Below, in pieces: positions 8,415-16,521 of a DNA stretch of 64,000 nt. The position numbers and the translations under genes were made by a program. Location: positions 42,705 through 106,704 of the forward strand of contig CADCBQ010000008.1 of assembly GCA_902799745.1 (NCBI GenBank), read 5' to 3'. The notes beneath the pieces were generated by a model that was not told the DNA's origin, searched no databases, and saw nothing but the letters and a program-made list of their open reading frames with translations. Source of the DNA: Fibrobacter succinogenes (GTDB lineage: Bacteria > Fibrobacterota > Fibrobacteria > Fibrobacterales > Fibrobacteraceae). Numbering within the stretch: the first letter of the stretch is position 1; each line of letters opens with the position of its first letter.

Positions 8415-9305
8415 ATGCTAGATAAAGAAGTTTTAAAGACCGTCAGCCGCATTGAACTAAGCGTTCGCGGCACGCTCGACACCGTGATGACCGGCGCTTA
8501 CCACAGTTCCTTTAAGGGGAACGGTATGGAATTTAGCGAGGTCCGCGAGTACATGCCGGGCGACGATGTGCGTACTATCGACTGGAACGTGACCGCACGA
8601 ACGGGCACGCCGTATGTGAAGAAGTTTATCGAAGAACGCGAGATGACCATGCTGTTGATGGTTGACGCTTCCAGCAGTTCGGAATTCGGTTCCGGCAAGC
8701 AGATGAAGGGCGAAGTCATGGCGACTTTGACTGCACTCCTCGCGTTCGCCGCCATCAAGAATAATGACAAGGTCGGTCTGCTGATTTACACCGACCAGGT
8801 GGAACTCTTTATTCCGCCGGAGAAAGGCCGCAAGCACGTGCTGCGGCTTATCCGTGAAATCCTTTACTTCAAGCCGCAGCACCACGGCACGAACACTCAA
8901 GTGGCCCTTGAATACGCCGGCAAGATTTTGAATCGTCGTGCCGTCGTCGTGGTGATGAGCGACTTCCTCGATGAAGGTTTCGAAAACGCCTTCAAGATTC
9001 TCCGTAAGCGCCACGACGTGCTTGCGGTCTCTGTCGTAGACCCGCGTGAAATGGAACTCCCGCCCGCAGGCCTTGTGGAACTTGAAGACCCCGAAACCGG
9101 CGAAACACTCTTGATCGATACTGGCGATGCCACCTTCCGCGAAGCATTTGCCCGCGAAGCCAAGCGTCAGGGCAAGGCAACCAAGGAACTGTTCCAGCGC
9201 ATGTCCATCGACTTCGTGCGCATCGAGACTCACGATGACTTCAAGGAAACGGTGGCCCCGCTTATCGAGCACTTCCGCCGCAGAGCCCGTGCGGCAAGAA
9301 TGTAA
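8415..9305 (+). CDS. DUF58 domain protein (von Willebrand A-like)
   Basis: 296 aa. The block GNGMEFSEVREYMPGDDVRT, then DWNVTARTGTPYVKKFIEER, is the diagnostic DUF58 core. It is followed by a vWA-like region (LLMVDASSSSEFG near residue 78, VVVVMSDFLDEG near 175). DUF58 proteins usually sit in moxR-DUF58-batABCD aerotolerance/chaperone operons. Here no MoxR or BatA/B gene adjoins it, although two Bat-type TPR genes lie about 10 kb away on the other strand. The role is therefore probably assembly or maturation of a membrane or periplasmic complex; the partner is unknown. Confidence 0.85.
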   Translation: MLDKEVLKTVSRIELSVRGTLDTVMTGAYHSSFKGNGMEFSEVREYMPGDDVRTIDWNVTARTGTPYVKKFIEEREMTMLLMVDASSSSEFGSGKQMKGEVMATLTALLAFAAIKNNDKVGLLIYTDQVELFIPPEKGRKHVLRLIREILYFKPQHHGTNTQVALEYAGKILNRRAVVVVMSDFLDEGFENAFKILRKRHDVLAVSVVDPREMELPPAGLVELEDPETGETLLIDTGDATFREAFAREAKRQGKATKELFQRMSIDFVRIETHDDFKETVAPLIEHFRRRARAARM

Positions 9306-9336
9306 AAAGAAACCGTGCAGGCTTTCGCCCGCACGG
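9303..9336 (-). terminator. Terminator of the double AAA+ gene
   Basis: On the minus strand the stem CCGTGC/GCACGG with inner GGC-GAAA-GCC is followed by TTTCTTTTT. It starts about 40 bases after the AAA+ stop and overlaps the end of the convergent DUF58 gene. Confidence 0.7.
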
Positions 9337-9374
9337 CCCCTTACCACAACACACCGGCAGGATGCACGGTATCT

Positions 9375-11801
9375 TTAGAAGCCCATGGATCGGCCCGCGT
9401 GGCTGTCCTTTGCGCTTAATTCCTTGCGGAGCTCGGCTTCGATTCGTTCGGCGCACTTGGCGCTTTCGGGCAAGAAACGCAAGCGGCCATTGACGGCGTT
9501 GAAGTCACCCGGAGTCAAGAGCGGCAGCTCGGTCACCGCCTTCGGGCATTCCACATTCGGGAAGAATACGTTCCAAATATGGCGAATGCCTTCGGGCTTC
9601 AAGTAACCAAAGCCGAGTTTCAAGGCGAAGCGGCGGCGACTTGCCGTGTCCAGCGTGCTTTCAAAGTTCGTGGCCGCAATGAAGATTCCCTTGAAGTTTT
9701 CCATTCGGGTCAGAATTTCGTTTACCTTCGAAACTTCGTGGCCTTGCATGGCGCCCGTGCGGTCGCGTAAGAAACTATCCGCTTCGTCGAAGAACAGGAT
9801 CGACTTGGTGCGTTCCGCTTCTTCGAAGGCAGCGGCAATGTTCGCTTCTGTCTGACCGACAAACATTCCGAGCAAGTCGCTTGCACGGCGCACGATTAAG
9901 TTGCGGCCTAAGATGCGTGCAATGTGGCGCACGAATTCCGTCTTGCCGGTTCCCGGAGGCCCGTAGAGCAAGATGTTCAGGGAGTTCGGTGCAGAATCCT
10001 CTTCCAGAGTTTTCCAGACGGAATCGTAATTTTTGACCACTTCCAGAACTTCTTCGGCAGAGCCTTCCATGTTGAGGCCGCTCAGCGAGTAGGTGGGAGC
10101 ATGACATTCCACGTCGCGCAAGGAACCCGTATCAATTCCGAGTAAGCTCGTGTGCGCCTTCAGTAAACGTGCCATGGTAGGGTAGGCCTTGACATTAGCA
10201 CCGCTTGCCAGCAAGTTCTGCGTGCAGCGCGTTGCAATCGTGTAGCCGCCTGCCATCGCCGGGAATTCCACCACGAGTTTCATCGTTTCTTCGGGAGTCA
10301 GCATGCTTTCTGCCCCCTGCGCCTTCAGTACCGATTCGAACATGCTCAGGCGTTCGTCCTTGGCAAGGCCCTTGAAGGCCATCGAGAAATCGAAACGGCG
10401 GCGGGAACTCTTCTCGGTAAAGTTGATGGAGTTGGTAATCCAGATAATCGGCGTGTGCACCGATTCGAAAAAGTGATTCAGGCTGCCCTTTTCAAAACCG
10501 TTCAACACCAAGTCAGCTTCGTCTACCAAGATGATGCCGTGTTCCTTTTCGCATTGCCAATCGGCGAGCATCGTCGCGCGAATGCGGTAGAGCATTAAGT
10601 TTTGCGAACGCGTTTCAAAGCGTCGGCCCATTTCGATCGAGTTGTCGGCATCGATGCTCACTTCAAACAGCGGGAGTCCCGCTTCGGCGGCGAGAGCCTT
10701 TGCAAGTTCTGTCTTGCCCGTACCTTCGACACCGTAAAGCAGAATGTTCAGCGGACGATCCCAATTGTGGTGCTTAATCAAGTCAAGTGCCAAAATGGCG
10801 TCGGGGTTGTTCCCCTGCAACTGCGCAAACGGCACGGTTCCAGGTTCTGCAAGACGGAACGCCTTGAGACCGGTGCTGTCGCAAGAACCATCCAAGAAAC
10901 AGCCGACTTCCATAGGAATGTCAAATTCGTCGCTACACAGGTTCAGCTTACGGAGGGTGCTATCTTTGCCCATCAGCTTCATGACTCGGTCAACACCTAG
11001 GCCCGTCGTAATGGCGACTTCCGAAAATACCCTCGGGGAATCCGACGGTGGTCCAAAACGGTGATGGCGGCGACCGAAAAATTCTCCATCCGGATCGCAT
11101 TGCATTTCGTCACGGGTGCGTAACCACATATAGAGAAGAATTTCCAGCTCGTCATCAGTTAGGCGGTAAACTTCTTTTACCTTCAGAGCACGTTCATAGA
11201 TCGGGTCGTCGCTTCGCACGCCTTTCTGAATTTTTTCAAGCGCGAACTTCTTGAAGTTTCCACATACGATATCCTGGACTTCCTTGTAAAGGAACGGGGC
11301 CATCGATTCCGTATCAACATCGACAATTGCCTTTACTAGGTTATCGGTTACCCTGTCGGCGCAACCGTGCTTCATTTCTTTGCGGTAGCGACAAATCTGG
11401 CGGAGCAGTCTGCCGTTGCAGTACTGCGTATCCAGTTCGCATTCGTCTTCGTCAACTTCTTCTTCCAAGAGATCGTCAAGAAGGTCAATGTCGTCGTCGC
11501 CAAAGTCGCGATTAACCGATGCAGTTTCGGATTTGGGTCTTACCGGCTTTTTCTTAGGCGTAATGAACGGATTGAAGATATCGATAAAGCCTTCCACGAT
11601 TTTGTCGCGGCAAGAACGCCCCATCAGGCGAAAGGCGCTGGCCTTGTTTAAACCGTCCGGGTTTTCGTCAATAATGCGAACCCAATATTCCAGGATTTTG
11701 AGATCCGCGAAGCTCGTTCGGGAGCTTGCTTTGGCGAATTTCTTCAATTCGGACTTCTTGAGATCGTGATAGACCTTTTTAAAGTAGGTGTTAGACTGCA
11801 T
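9375..11801 (-). CDS. Double AAA+ ATPase
   Basis: 808 aa with two AAA+ modules. The first has Walker A GVEGTGKT (near residue 360) and Walker B IILVDEAD. The second has GPPGTGKT (near 615), SILFFDEAD and the Arg-finger-like ASRRRF. The second is the classical FtsH/Cdc48-like type (FVGQTEANIAAAF). The ~340-residue N-terminus is helical, with an Asp/Glu stretch at about 95-115 (DDDIDLLDDLLEEEVDEDE), and matches no domain I recognise. No transmembrane segment is present. It follows the sigma-like gene by 22 bases with a good ribosome binding site (AGAGAGA), so they form one operon. It probably remodels or disassembles a protein complex; the target is unknown. Confidence 0.85.
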   Translation of the reverse strand: MQSNTYFKKVYHDLKKSELKKFAKASSRTSFADLKILEYWVRIIDENPDGLNKASAFRLMGRSCRDKIVEGFIDIFNPFITPKKKPVRPKSETASVNRDFGDDDIDLLDDLLEEEVDEDECELDTQYCNGRLLRQICRYRKEMKHGCADRVTDNLVKAIVDVDTESMAPFLYKEVQDIVCGNFKKFALEKIQKGVRSDDPIYERALKVKEVYRLTDDELEILLYMWLRTRDEMQCDPDGEFFGRRHHRFGPPSDSPRVFSEVAITTGLGVDRVMKLMGKDSTLRKLNLCSDEFDIPMEVGCFLDGSCDSTGLKAFRLAEPGTVPFAQLQGNNPDAILALDLIKHHNWDRPLNILLYGVEGTGKTELAKALAAEAGLPLFEVSIDADNSIEMGRRFETRSQNLMLYRIRATMLADWQCEKEHGIILVDEADLVLNGFEKGSLNHFFESVHTPIIWITNSINFTEKSSRRRFDFSMAFKGLAKDERLSMFESVLKAQGAESMLTPEETMKLVVEFPAMAGGYTIATRCTQNLLASGANVKAYPTMARLLKAHTSLLGIDTGSLRDVECHAPTYSLSGLNMEGSAEEVLEVVKNYDSVWKTLEEDSAPNSLNILLYGPPGTGKTEFVRHIARILGRNLIVRRASDLLGMFVGQTEANIAAAFEEAERTKSILFFDEADSFLRDRTGAMQGHEVSKVNEILTRMENFKGIFIAATNFESTLDTASRRRFALKLGFGYLKPEGIRHIWNVFFPNVECPKAVTELPLLTPGDFNAVNGRLRFLPESAKCAERIEAELRKELSAKDSHAGRSMGF

Positions 11802-11823
11802 ATTTCTCTCTCTTAAAGTTCAA

Positions 11824-12528
11824 CTAGGCGGCAAGGCGGTAGAATTCCTTGTCGAGGCCGTTTTCGACCAGAATCTTTCGGATCTGGTTAAAACGGTTGT
11901 ACACCGTGGGGCGCGAGCAACCCATGCGTTCGGCGGTTTCGACTTCCTCGTAGCGGTCACAATACTCCAGCGTTTCGCGGTGCGTCTTCATGAATTCCTT
12001 CAGAACCGGGTTATCTTCAACCAATTTCAGGGCCACGGCCAACAATTCCTTCCAACTAGTGTCTACATCTTCATTATCGTCACAAGGACCGTCATTTGTC
12101 AAATCGGAATCGTCACTATAGTAATCGGCCATTGAAAGGGTTTCGTCCTGGGTCATCAGGTCTTCGGGCGAAAGCTGGCTTGCCGGCACTTCGTGGGTGG
12201 TGCGTTCCGAGTTTTCGCACTTGTCGTCTACGAACTTCCAGTAGATCTTAGTTGTTACAAAAGTTTCAAAAGAGGCATTTGCGGTTTCGTCGTACTGCAT
12301 GATGGCATCGATGAACAGCGGGTAGATATCGCCGCCCAATTCCAGACGGAGTTCGTTGGTTTTCATTTTCATCTTGGAAAAATCCGGCTTGATACGGTAA
12401 AAGAGGGCGACGGCGCGGTCCGTCAACTTTTCGCCGAGGACTTTCCAGAGGCGATCTGCGATCTGTTCGCAGGCAGAGGGGGTAGTTTGTGCAATCTTGA
12501 TCATTGCAAGGACGATATTTTTGCGCAT
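11824..12528 (-). CDS. Diverged sigma-70-like factor
   Basis: 234 aa. Residues about 62-105 (GGDIYPLFIDAIMQYDETAN, then SFETFVTTKIYWKFVDD) have the pattern of sigma-70 region 2. The last 45 residues (ETAERMGCSRPTVYNRFNQI) form a helix-turn-helix like region 4. Between them is an acidic linker (DDSDLTNDGPCDDNEDVD). Typical region 2.3/2.4 aromatic and basic signatures are weak, so it may be a distant sigma factor or a DNA-binding regulator built from sigma parts. The ribosome binding site AAAGGAG is ideal. A TATATT box and an overlapping palindrome lie about 130-165 bases upstream. It is in an operon with the double AAA+ ATPase. Confidence 0.6.
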   Translation of the reverse strand: MRKNIVLAMIKIAQTTPSACEQIADRLWKVLGEKLTDRAVALFYRIKPDFSKMKMKTNELRLELGGDIYPLFIDAIMQYDETANASFETFVTTKIYWKFVDDKCENSERTTHEVPASQLSPEDLMTQDETLSMADYYSDDSDLTNDGPCDDNEDVDTSWKELLAVALKLVEDNPVLKEFMKTHRETLEYCDRYEEVETAERMGCSRPTVYNRFNQIRKILVENGLDKEFYRLAA

Positions 12529-12832
12529 AGACGCTCCTTTTGTCGCTCGGGCGACAGTTGAAAACCCCTTTGAGGCCGATCAAAGGACAAATGTGTAACA
12601 TTAAACCAACTAGATAGTCGGATTTAAGATTTCTATTACGTCGGGAAGTTCTCCCTTAAATATAGCTTAAATTCAATGTCATTTATTGACATAACCCCTC
12701 CAAACATCTAAACCTCTTGAGCAGAGGAACTGCAATATAGTAAAAATAACTCACATTGTCTAGGGTACCAAAAGCGCATACACCACATTATCGCTTTTAG
12801 TTTTTGATTTGTCAAACGATTTTCAAAAAAAT
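12529..12832. other. AT-rich intergenic region with control elements
   Basis: No gene is visible. For the sigma-like gene it holds a minus-strand TATATT at 12659-12664, the palindrome ATGTCA-TTTAT-TGACAT at 12676-12692 near the -35 position, and a leader hairpin TGTCGC-TCGG-GCGACA at 12541-12556 just upstream of the ribosome binding site. A second hairpin, CCTCT-TGAGC-AGAGG, is at about 12715-12729. No T-rich terminator was seen for the EF-G-like gene's upstream side. Confidence 0.6.
12676..12692. promoter_or_regulatory. Candidate operator of the sigma-like/AAA+ operon
   Basis: Perfect 6-bp inverted repeat ATGTCA/TGACAT with a 5-base spacer, centred about 22 bases upstream of the TATATT box, where a repressor or activator would touch the -35 region. 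The regulator is unknown; autoregulation is possible. Confidence 0.4.
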
Positions 12833-14857
12833 TTAGAGGGTCGCCGGTTTATACCCGAGCAGCTTCATACTATATAATGCTGTACCCTTGCTGATGCTAC
12901 GAACACCTGTGGCGTAGCCGAAAATTTTCCGCAGCGGGACATCGGCCTTTAAAAAGTGGGTCTTACCGTCGCCGCCGATTTCTTTTACCTTGCCGTCGCG
13001 GGACTGGATGTCTCCTGTTACGAGGCCTGCAAAATTCACCGGGCATTCGAGCGAAAGTTCCATGACGGGCTCAAAAAGCTGGACATCGGCAGGTTTAATG
13101 AGTTTCGTGACTGCATCAGCGCAGGCCTTCTTGATCATGGGCGGGAGCGCCCCTTCGGTCCAGGTGAATTCATGGACTTCAAAGCAAACGCCTACAAGGG
13201 GGCCCTTGCCGAGCACGCCGATTTCAGTCGATTCCAAAAGTGCAGAACGCACGCCGGCCAGAATTTCACGCGGGGCCGTTTCCAGGAATTCGGCGGAGAG
13301 ACGGATGTCATGGGCGTCGCCTTCGAGCGGGGTAGCCGAAAGCTTAATTGAAATCTTGTGGGGACCCAGCTGGAATGTGTTTTCGACAGGACCCACGTTG
13401 CGGCACAAGCGTTCTTGCCAACGCACTTCTGGGGAGCCTGCCTTCACTTCGCATCCGAATTCTCGCTTGAGTCGGGCGAGCAACACGTCGAGCTGTACTT
13501 CGCCTACGGTATGCAGGTACCAGAATCCGCCATCGTCTTTTTGCACGCGGAATGAGGGGTCCATGCGGGCGAGAACATTTAGGCTCTTTTCCACATGGTG
13601 GTAATCTTCGGCACCTAGGCATTCTACGCGAGTCTGCAAAAGCGGCTGGTACTTGTCGCGGATAGAGGAGGGCTGCTGATTTAGATCCTTCGACTCCGCT
13701 ACACTTCTACCCAAAGGGCATAACTCAACTTGAGAACTAAAGTTCTTAGTTTCGTATAGCTCAGGATGACACTGCCCATCCAACGATATCACCTGCCCGA
13801 GTTCTGTTTCGAACGGACTGCGCATGGCGTAAATGTCGCCGGAGCGGATTTCGTCAACGGGTTGCAACAGGTTCGCCTTCAAGCGCGAGAATTCAAAACC
13901 CGCCGGCCATTCCTTGCGTTCCATATTCGTATGGCTACGGAACAGCGAAATTTCGCCCACTCCCTTGAAATGGCGCAAGCGAATGACTTGGCCTAATTCA
14001 TTTTCGCCAAATTCAGGCACATCGGGCAAGAAGAACGAAAGCGCCGTCGTCAGGCTGCGTACCCCGAAGCCTTCGATGGCCGAGCCTGCATAGCAAAGCG
14101 CATAGTCGCTATTCTTCGCTAATTCCTTGAGTCCGCGCAAAAGCGTCTTGGGCGGAACCGGCTTTCCTTCGAGTGCAAGCTGCAAAACTTCATCATCAAA
14201 GTTGCTCGCAAATTCCACAGCCTCAGCGTAATGCTTCTTGATTTTCTCGGTGGAATCGCTCACTTCGCCTGCTTGCGGCCAGGAATCATCTATGACTTCT
14301 TCGCCCGAATCCGAATGAATCAGGCGGCTTTTGCTGAGCACATCGAGAACGCCCGACATGCGTCCGCCCTTGTATTCCGGAAGCGTCATGAGCACCGGGC
14401 GCACGCCTAAAACTTCTTCGATATTGATTAGCGTTTCGTCAAGCGAATAGTCGGGATTGTCGAGCTTATTGACAAACAGAATCGTCCGCACGCCCGCTTC
14501 GCGCAGTTTACGGAAGGCGGCCACCGTTTGCGTTTCCACTCCGCTCGCGGCACTCACTACAAGCACCGCGCCCTCGACGGCTGTCAGCGCCGTGTCGACT
14601 TCGGCACCAAAATCTACATGACCCGGGGTATCGATAAAATTGAACCAGGTGTTCTTCCATTCGAAATGCGCCACGCCGCTTTCAATGGTAATGCCGCGCT
14701 CTTTTTCTTCGGGCATGTAGTCCATAGTGGCAAGGCCTTCTTCTACCTTGCCCGGCCGGCGAACCTCGCCCGCCGCAAAAAGAATACGCTCCGAAAGAGT
14801 CGTCTTTCCGGCGTCTACGTGGGCAAGGATTGCAATGTTGCGAACAGGCTGCGACAT
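12833..14857 (-). CDS. EF-G/TetM-like translational GTPase with repeat insertion
   Basis: 674 aa. All G motifs are present: AHVDAGKT (P-loop), RGITI, DTPGHVDF, NKLD, and SAA in the expected region. Domain II and EF-G-type domains follow (PSFRVQKDDGGFWYLHTVGE). It differs enough from canonical EF-G to fit the ribosomal-protection/EF-G-like group, whose roles range from tetracycline resistance to ribosome rescue; resistance cannot be claimed. Codons about 363-391 (QCHPELYETKNFS and following) are encoded by an 88-bp dispersed repeat read without a stop, so the protein carries about 30 foreign residues between domains II and III. The start ATG at 14857 gives the expected N-terminus. Confidence 0.8.
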   Translation of the reverse strand: MSQPVRNIAILAHVDAGKTTLSERILFAAGEVRRPGKVEEGLATMDYMPEEKERGITIESGVAHFEWKNTWFNFIDTPGHVDFGAEVDTALTAVEGAVLVVSAASGVETQTVAAFRKLREAGVRTILFVNKLDNPDYSLDETLINIEEVLGVRPVLMTLPEYKGGRMSGVLDVLSKSRLIHSDSGEEVIDDSWPQAGEVSDSTEKIKKHYAEAVEFASNFDDEVLQLALEGKPVPPKTLLRGLKELAKNSDYALCYAGSAIEGFGVRSLTTALSFFLPDVPEFGENELGQVIRLRHFKGVGEISLFRSHTNMERKEWPAGFEFSRLKANLLQPVDEIRSGDIYAMRSPFETELGQVISLDGQCHPELYETKNFSSQVELCPLGRSVAESKDLNQQPSSIRDKYQPLLQTRVECLGAEDYHHVEKSLNVLARMDPSFRVQKDDGGFWYLHTVGEVQLDVLLARLKREFGCEVKAGSPEVRWQERLCRNVGPVENTFQLGPHKISIKLSATPLEGDAHDIRLSAEFLETAPREILAGVRSALLESTEIGVLGKGPLVGVCFEVHEFTWTEGALPPMIKKACADAVTKLIKPADVQLFEPVMELSLECPVNFAGLVTGDIQSRDGKVKEIGGDGKTHFLKADVPLRKIFGYATGVRSISKGTALYSMKLLGYKPATL
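13684..13771 (-). repeat. MITE/REP-like repeat, long copy 2, inside a gene
   Basis: Inverted relative to the copy at 4578-4665, same 88-bp length, with 5 mismatches by eye. It lies within the EF-G-like gene and, read on the minus strand, contains no stop in that frame. Because 88 is not a multiple of three, the reading frame can only have been kept with a compensating flanking change or target duplication. Confidence 0.85.
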
Positions 14858-14869
14858 GATACCACTAAT

Positions 14870-15082
14870 TTAAAAATTCTCGTCTAGCGTGAGTTCGTTC
14901 GCGACCGCCTCAAGCTTACGTTCAGCCGTCGCGTCAAGCGCCTCGGCATGCCCGCGCAACGCCGCAAACGGGTGGAAAATCTTCGCGCGGTCTTCCATGC
15001 TCATACGCGGGTGCTTCATCATAAAATTCCAATCGTTCCGCGGATACGGCAAATCTATTATGTCAGAATAGTTATCTATCAT
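14870..15082 (-). CDS. YolD-like small protein
   Basis: 70 aa. The core KHPRMSMEDRAKIFHPFAAL matches the conserved RMSMxDRAxxFxPFAAL signature of YolD-like proteins, which in Firmicutes are encoded next to Y-family polymerases. That is the case here, although this copy lies downstream of the polymerase rather than upstream. The family is thought to act like UmuD in polymerase control, but this is not well established. No ribosome binding site is visible. The 27-bp repeat copy ends only 7 bases upstream of the ATG and may have replaced it. Confidence 0.75.
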   Translation of the reverse strand: MIDNYSDIIDLPYPRNDWNFMMKHPRMSMEDRAKIFHPFAALRGHAEALDATAERKLEAVANELTLDENF

Positions 15083-15088
15083 ATATTA

Positions 15089-15115
15089 GATCCTTCGACT
15101 TCGCTCAGGATGACA
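15089..15115 (-). repeat. Short copy of the MITE/REP-like repeat
   Basis: 27 bp consisting only of the two ends of the 88-bp element (TGTCATCCTGAGCGAAG on the minus strand, then TCGAAGGATC), lacking the central 61 bases. It is immediately upstream of the YolD-like start codon. Confidence 0.75.
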
Positions 15116-15131
15116 CACCCTCGTCTTTCGT

Positions 15132-16517
15132 CTAAGCCTTGTGTCCTCCGATTTGTCCGTTGCGTTCAATGGTAGTCGCACCCTCTTGCAAGTCCATTCC
15201 CTTCACAATGGCGTTCTTGCCAAAACGCTTCTTGATTAAAAGTTCCGCTTTCAGGCGCTTCTTTTCGCGTTCCTGCTTTTTCACGTCGGTAAACAAGTCA
15301 TACTGTTCATGGCTTGCATCGACAATGTCGGCTGCCACCAGGTTCAAGCGACGTACGGTCAGTTTCGGGTCCACGATGCGGTCAAAAAGTTTCATGACGG
15401 CATCCGCCATCACTTTTTGTGAACTGGTATAATAACCAATGTTTGCCGTACCATGTGCAGGCTTCGGAATTGTGCGTCCGTAAAAGTCCGTTACAGTTAC
15501 GCCGTGGTAAATTCCCTTGTCCACGTTTTCGCGGTCGTAACCTACCGTGAGCACCATCGCATTTGTCACCAAGTCGTGCGCAATCAACGTCATCGAAATC
15601 GTATCGACCATTTCGCGCACCACAAGCCGCGCCTTGTCGAACGGATACGGATCCTGCAGCACCTGGCCTTCGCCCGTACTCCTGTTCCGCGGCTTCGACT
15701 TCTTGATGTCCGCAATCGTGCAAGGCTCATAACCCCAAGCGTGGTCAATCAGAATTTCTGCATTCACGCCGAACAGCTTGTAAAGCGCCTCGGGATTCTT
15801 GACACTCACGCGAGCAATATCGCCCATCGTGTAAATGCCGCGCCCTGCATTCAGTCTACAATTTTCTAGACGTTCTGCTATGCCGCGGCCCACCTGCCAA
15901 AAGCTTGTAATCGGTCTGTGTGACCAAAGCTGCTTGCGGTAACTCATCTCGTCAAGTTCCGCAATGCGCACGCCATCATCATCTGCTTCCACGTGCTTTG
16001 CCATCACATCCATCGCAATTTTGCACAGGTATAGATTCGTGCCGATGCCGCCCGTAGCCGTAATTCCCGTAGTCGTGAAAACATCTTGGATAATCGTTTT
16101 CACCAGTTCGCGGGCCGTCTTTTTATAAAGCTTCAAGTAGCGCGTCAAATCCAGAAAGCATTCGTCAATTGAATACGCGTGAATATCTTCGGCACTTACA
16201 TACTTCAGGTAAACATTGTAGACCTTCGTGGAATATTCCACGTACTTCGCCATTTGCGGCTTTGTGATGGTGAATTCAATCTTTTCGCCCGTACGCCGCT
16301 GTACCTCGCGTACCTTCTGGTTCACTTCGAAAAGTCTCGCGCGCCCCGGAATTCCGTAAGCTTTAAGCGCAGGTGTCACCGCCAAGCAAATTGTTTTCTC
16401 GGTACGGCTTTCGTCGGCCACCACAAGCTTCGCCTTAAGCGGATCAAGTCCCCGGAGAATACATTCCACCGAGGCAAAGAACGATTTCAGGTCAATGGCC
16501 GCGTAAGTGCGTCCCAC
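15132..16517 (-). CDS. Y-family DNA polymerase (UvrX/UmuC-like)
   Basis: 461 aa starting at GTG 16517. AAIDLKSFFASVEC near the N-terminus carries the first catalytic Asp; YSIDECFLDLTRY carries the Asp-Glu pair. ATGGIGTNLYLCKIAMD and the helix-hairpin-helix-like region (SFWQVGRGIAERLE) are also typical. The C-terminal half holds the little-finger region. Y-family enzymes copy damaged DNA with low fidelity. The sequence is closest in style to Firmicutes UvrX-type polymerases that pair with YolD, which suggests transfer from that group. It starts 5 bases after the GGDEF gene (AGGT upstream), so it is probably co-transcribed with it. Confidence 0.85.
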   Translation of the reverse strand: MGRTYAAIDLKSFFASVECILRGLDPLKAKLVVADESRTEKTICLAVTPALKAYGIPGRARLFEVNQKVREVQRRTGEKIEFTITKPQMAKYVEYSTKVYNVYLKYVSAEDIHAYSIDECFLDLTRYLKLYKKTARELVKTIIQDVFTTTGITATGGIGTNLYLCKIAMDVMAKHVEADDDGVRIAELDEMSYRKQLWSHRPITSFWQVGRGIAERLENCRLNAGRGIYTMGDIARVSVKNPEALYKLFGVNAEILIDHAWGYEPCTIADIKKSKPRNRSTGEGQVLQDPYPFDKARLVVREMVDTISMTLIAHDLVTNAMVLTVGYDRENVDKGIYHGVTVTDFYGRTIPKPAHGTANIGYYTSSQKVMADAVMKLFDRIVDPKLTVRRLNLVAADIVDASHEQYDLFTDVKKQEREKKRLKAELLIKKRFGKNAIVKGMDLQEGATTIERNGQIGGHKA

Positions 16518-16521
16518 GATT

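Noticed and set aside
9127..9378. Plus-strand 83-codon frame overlapping the DUF58 gene end
   Set aside because: Shadow frame, no ribosome binding site or motif.
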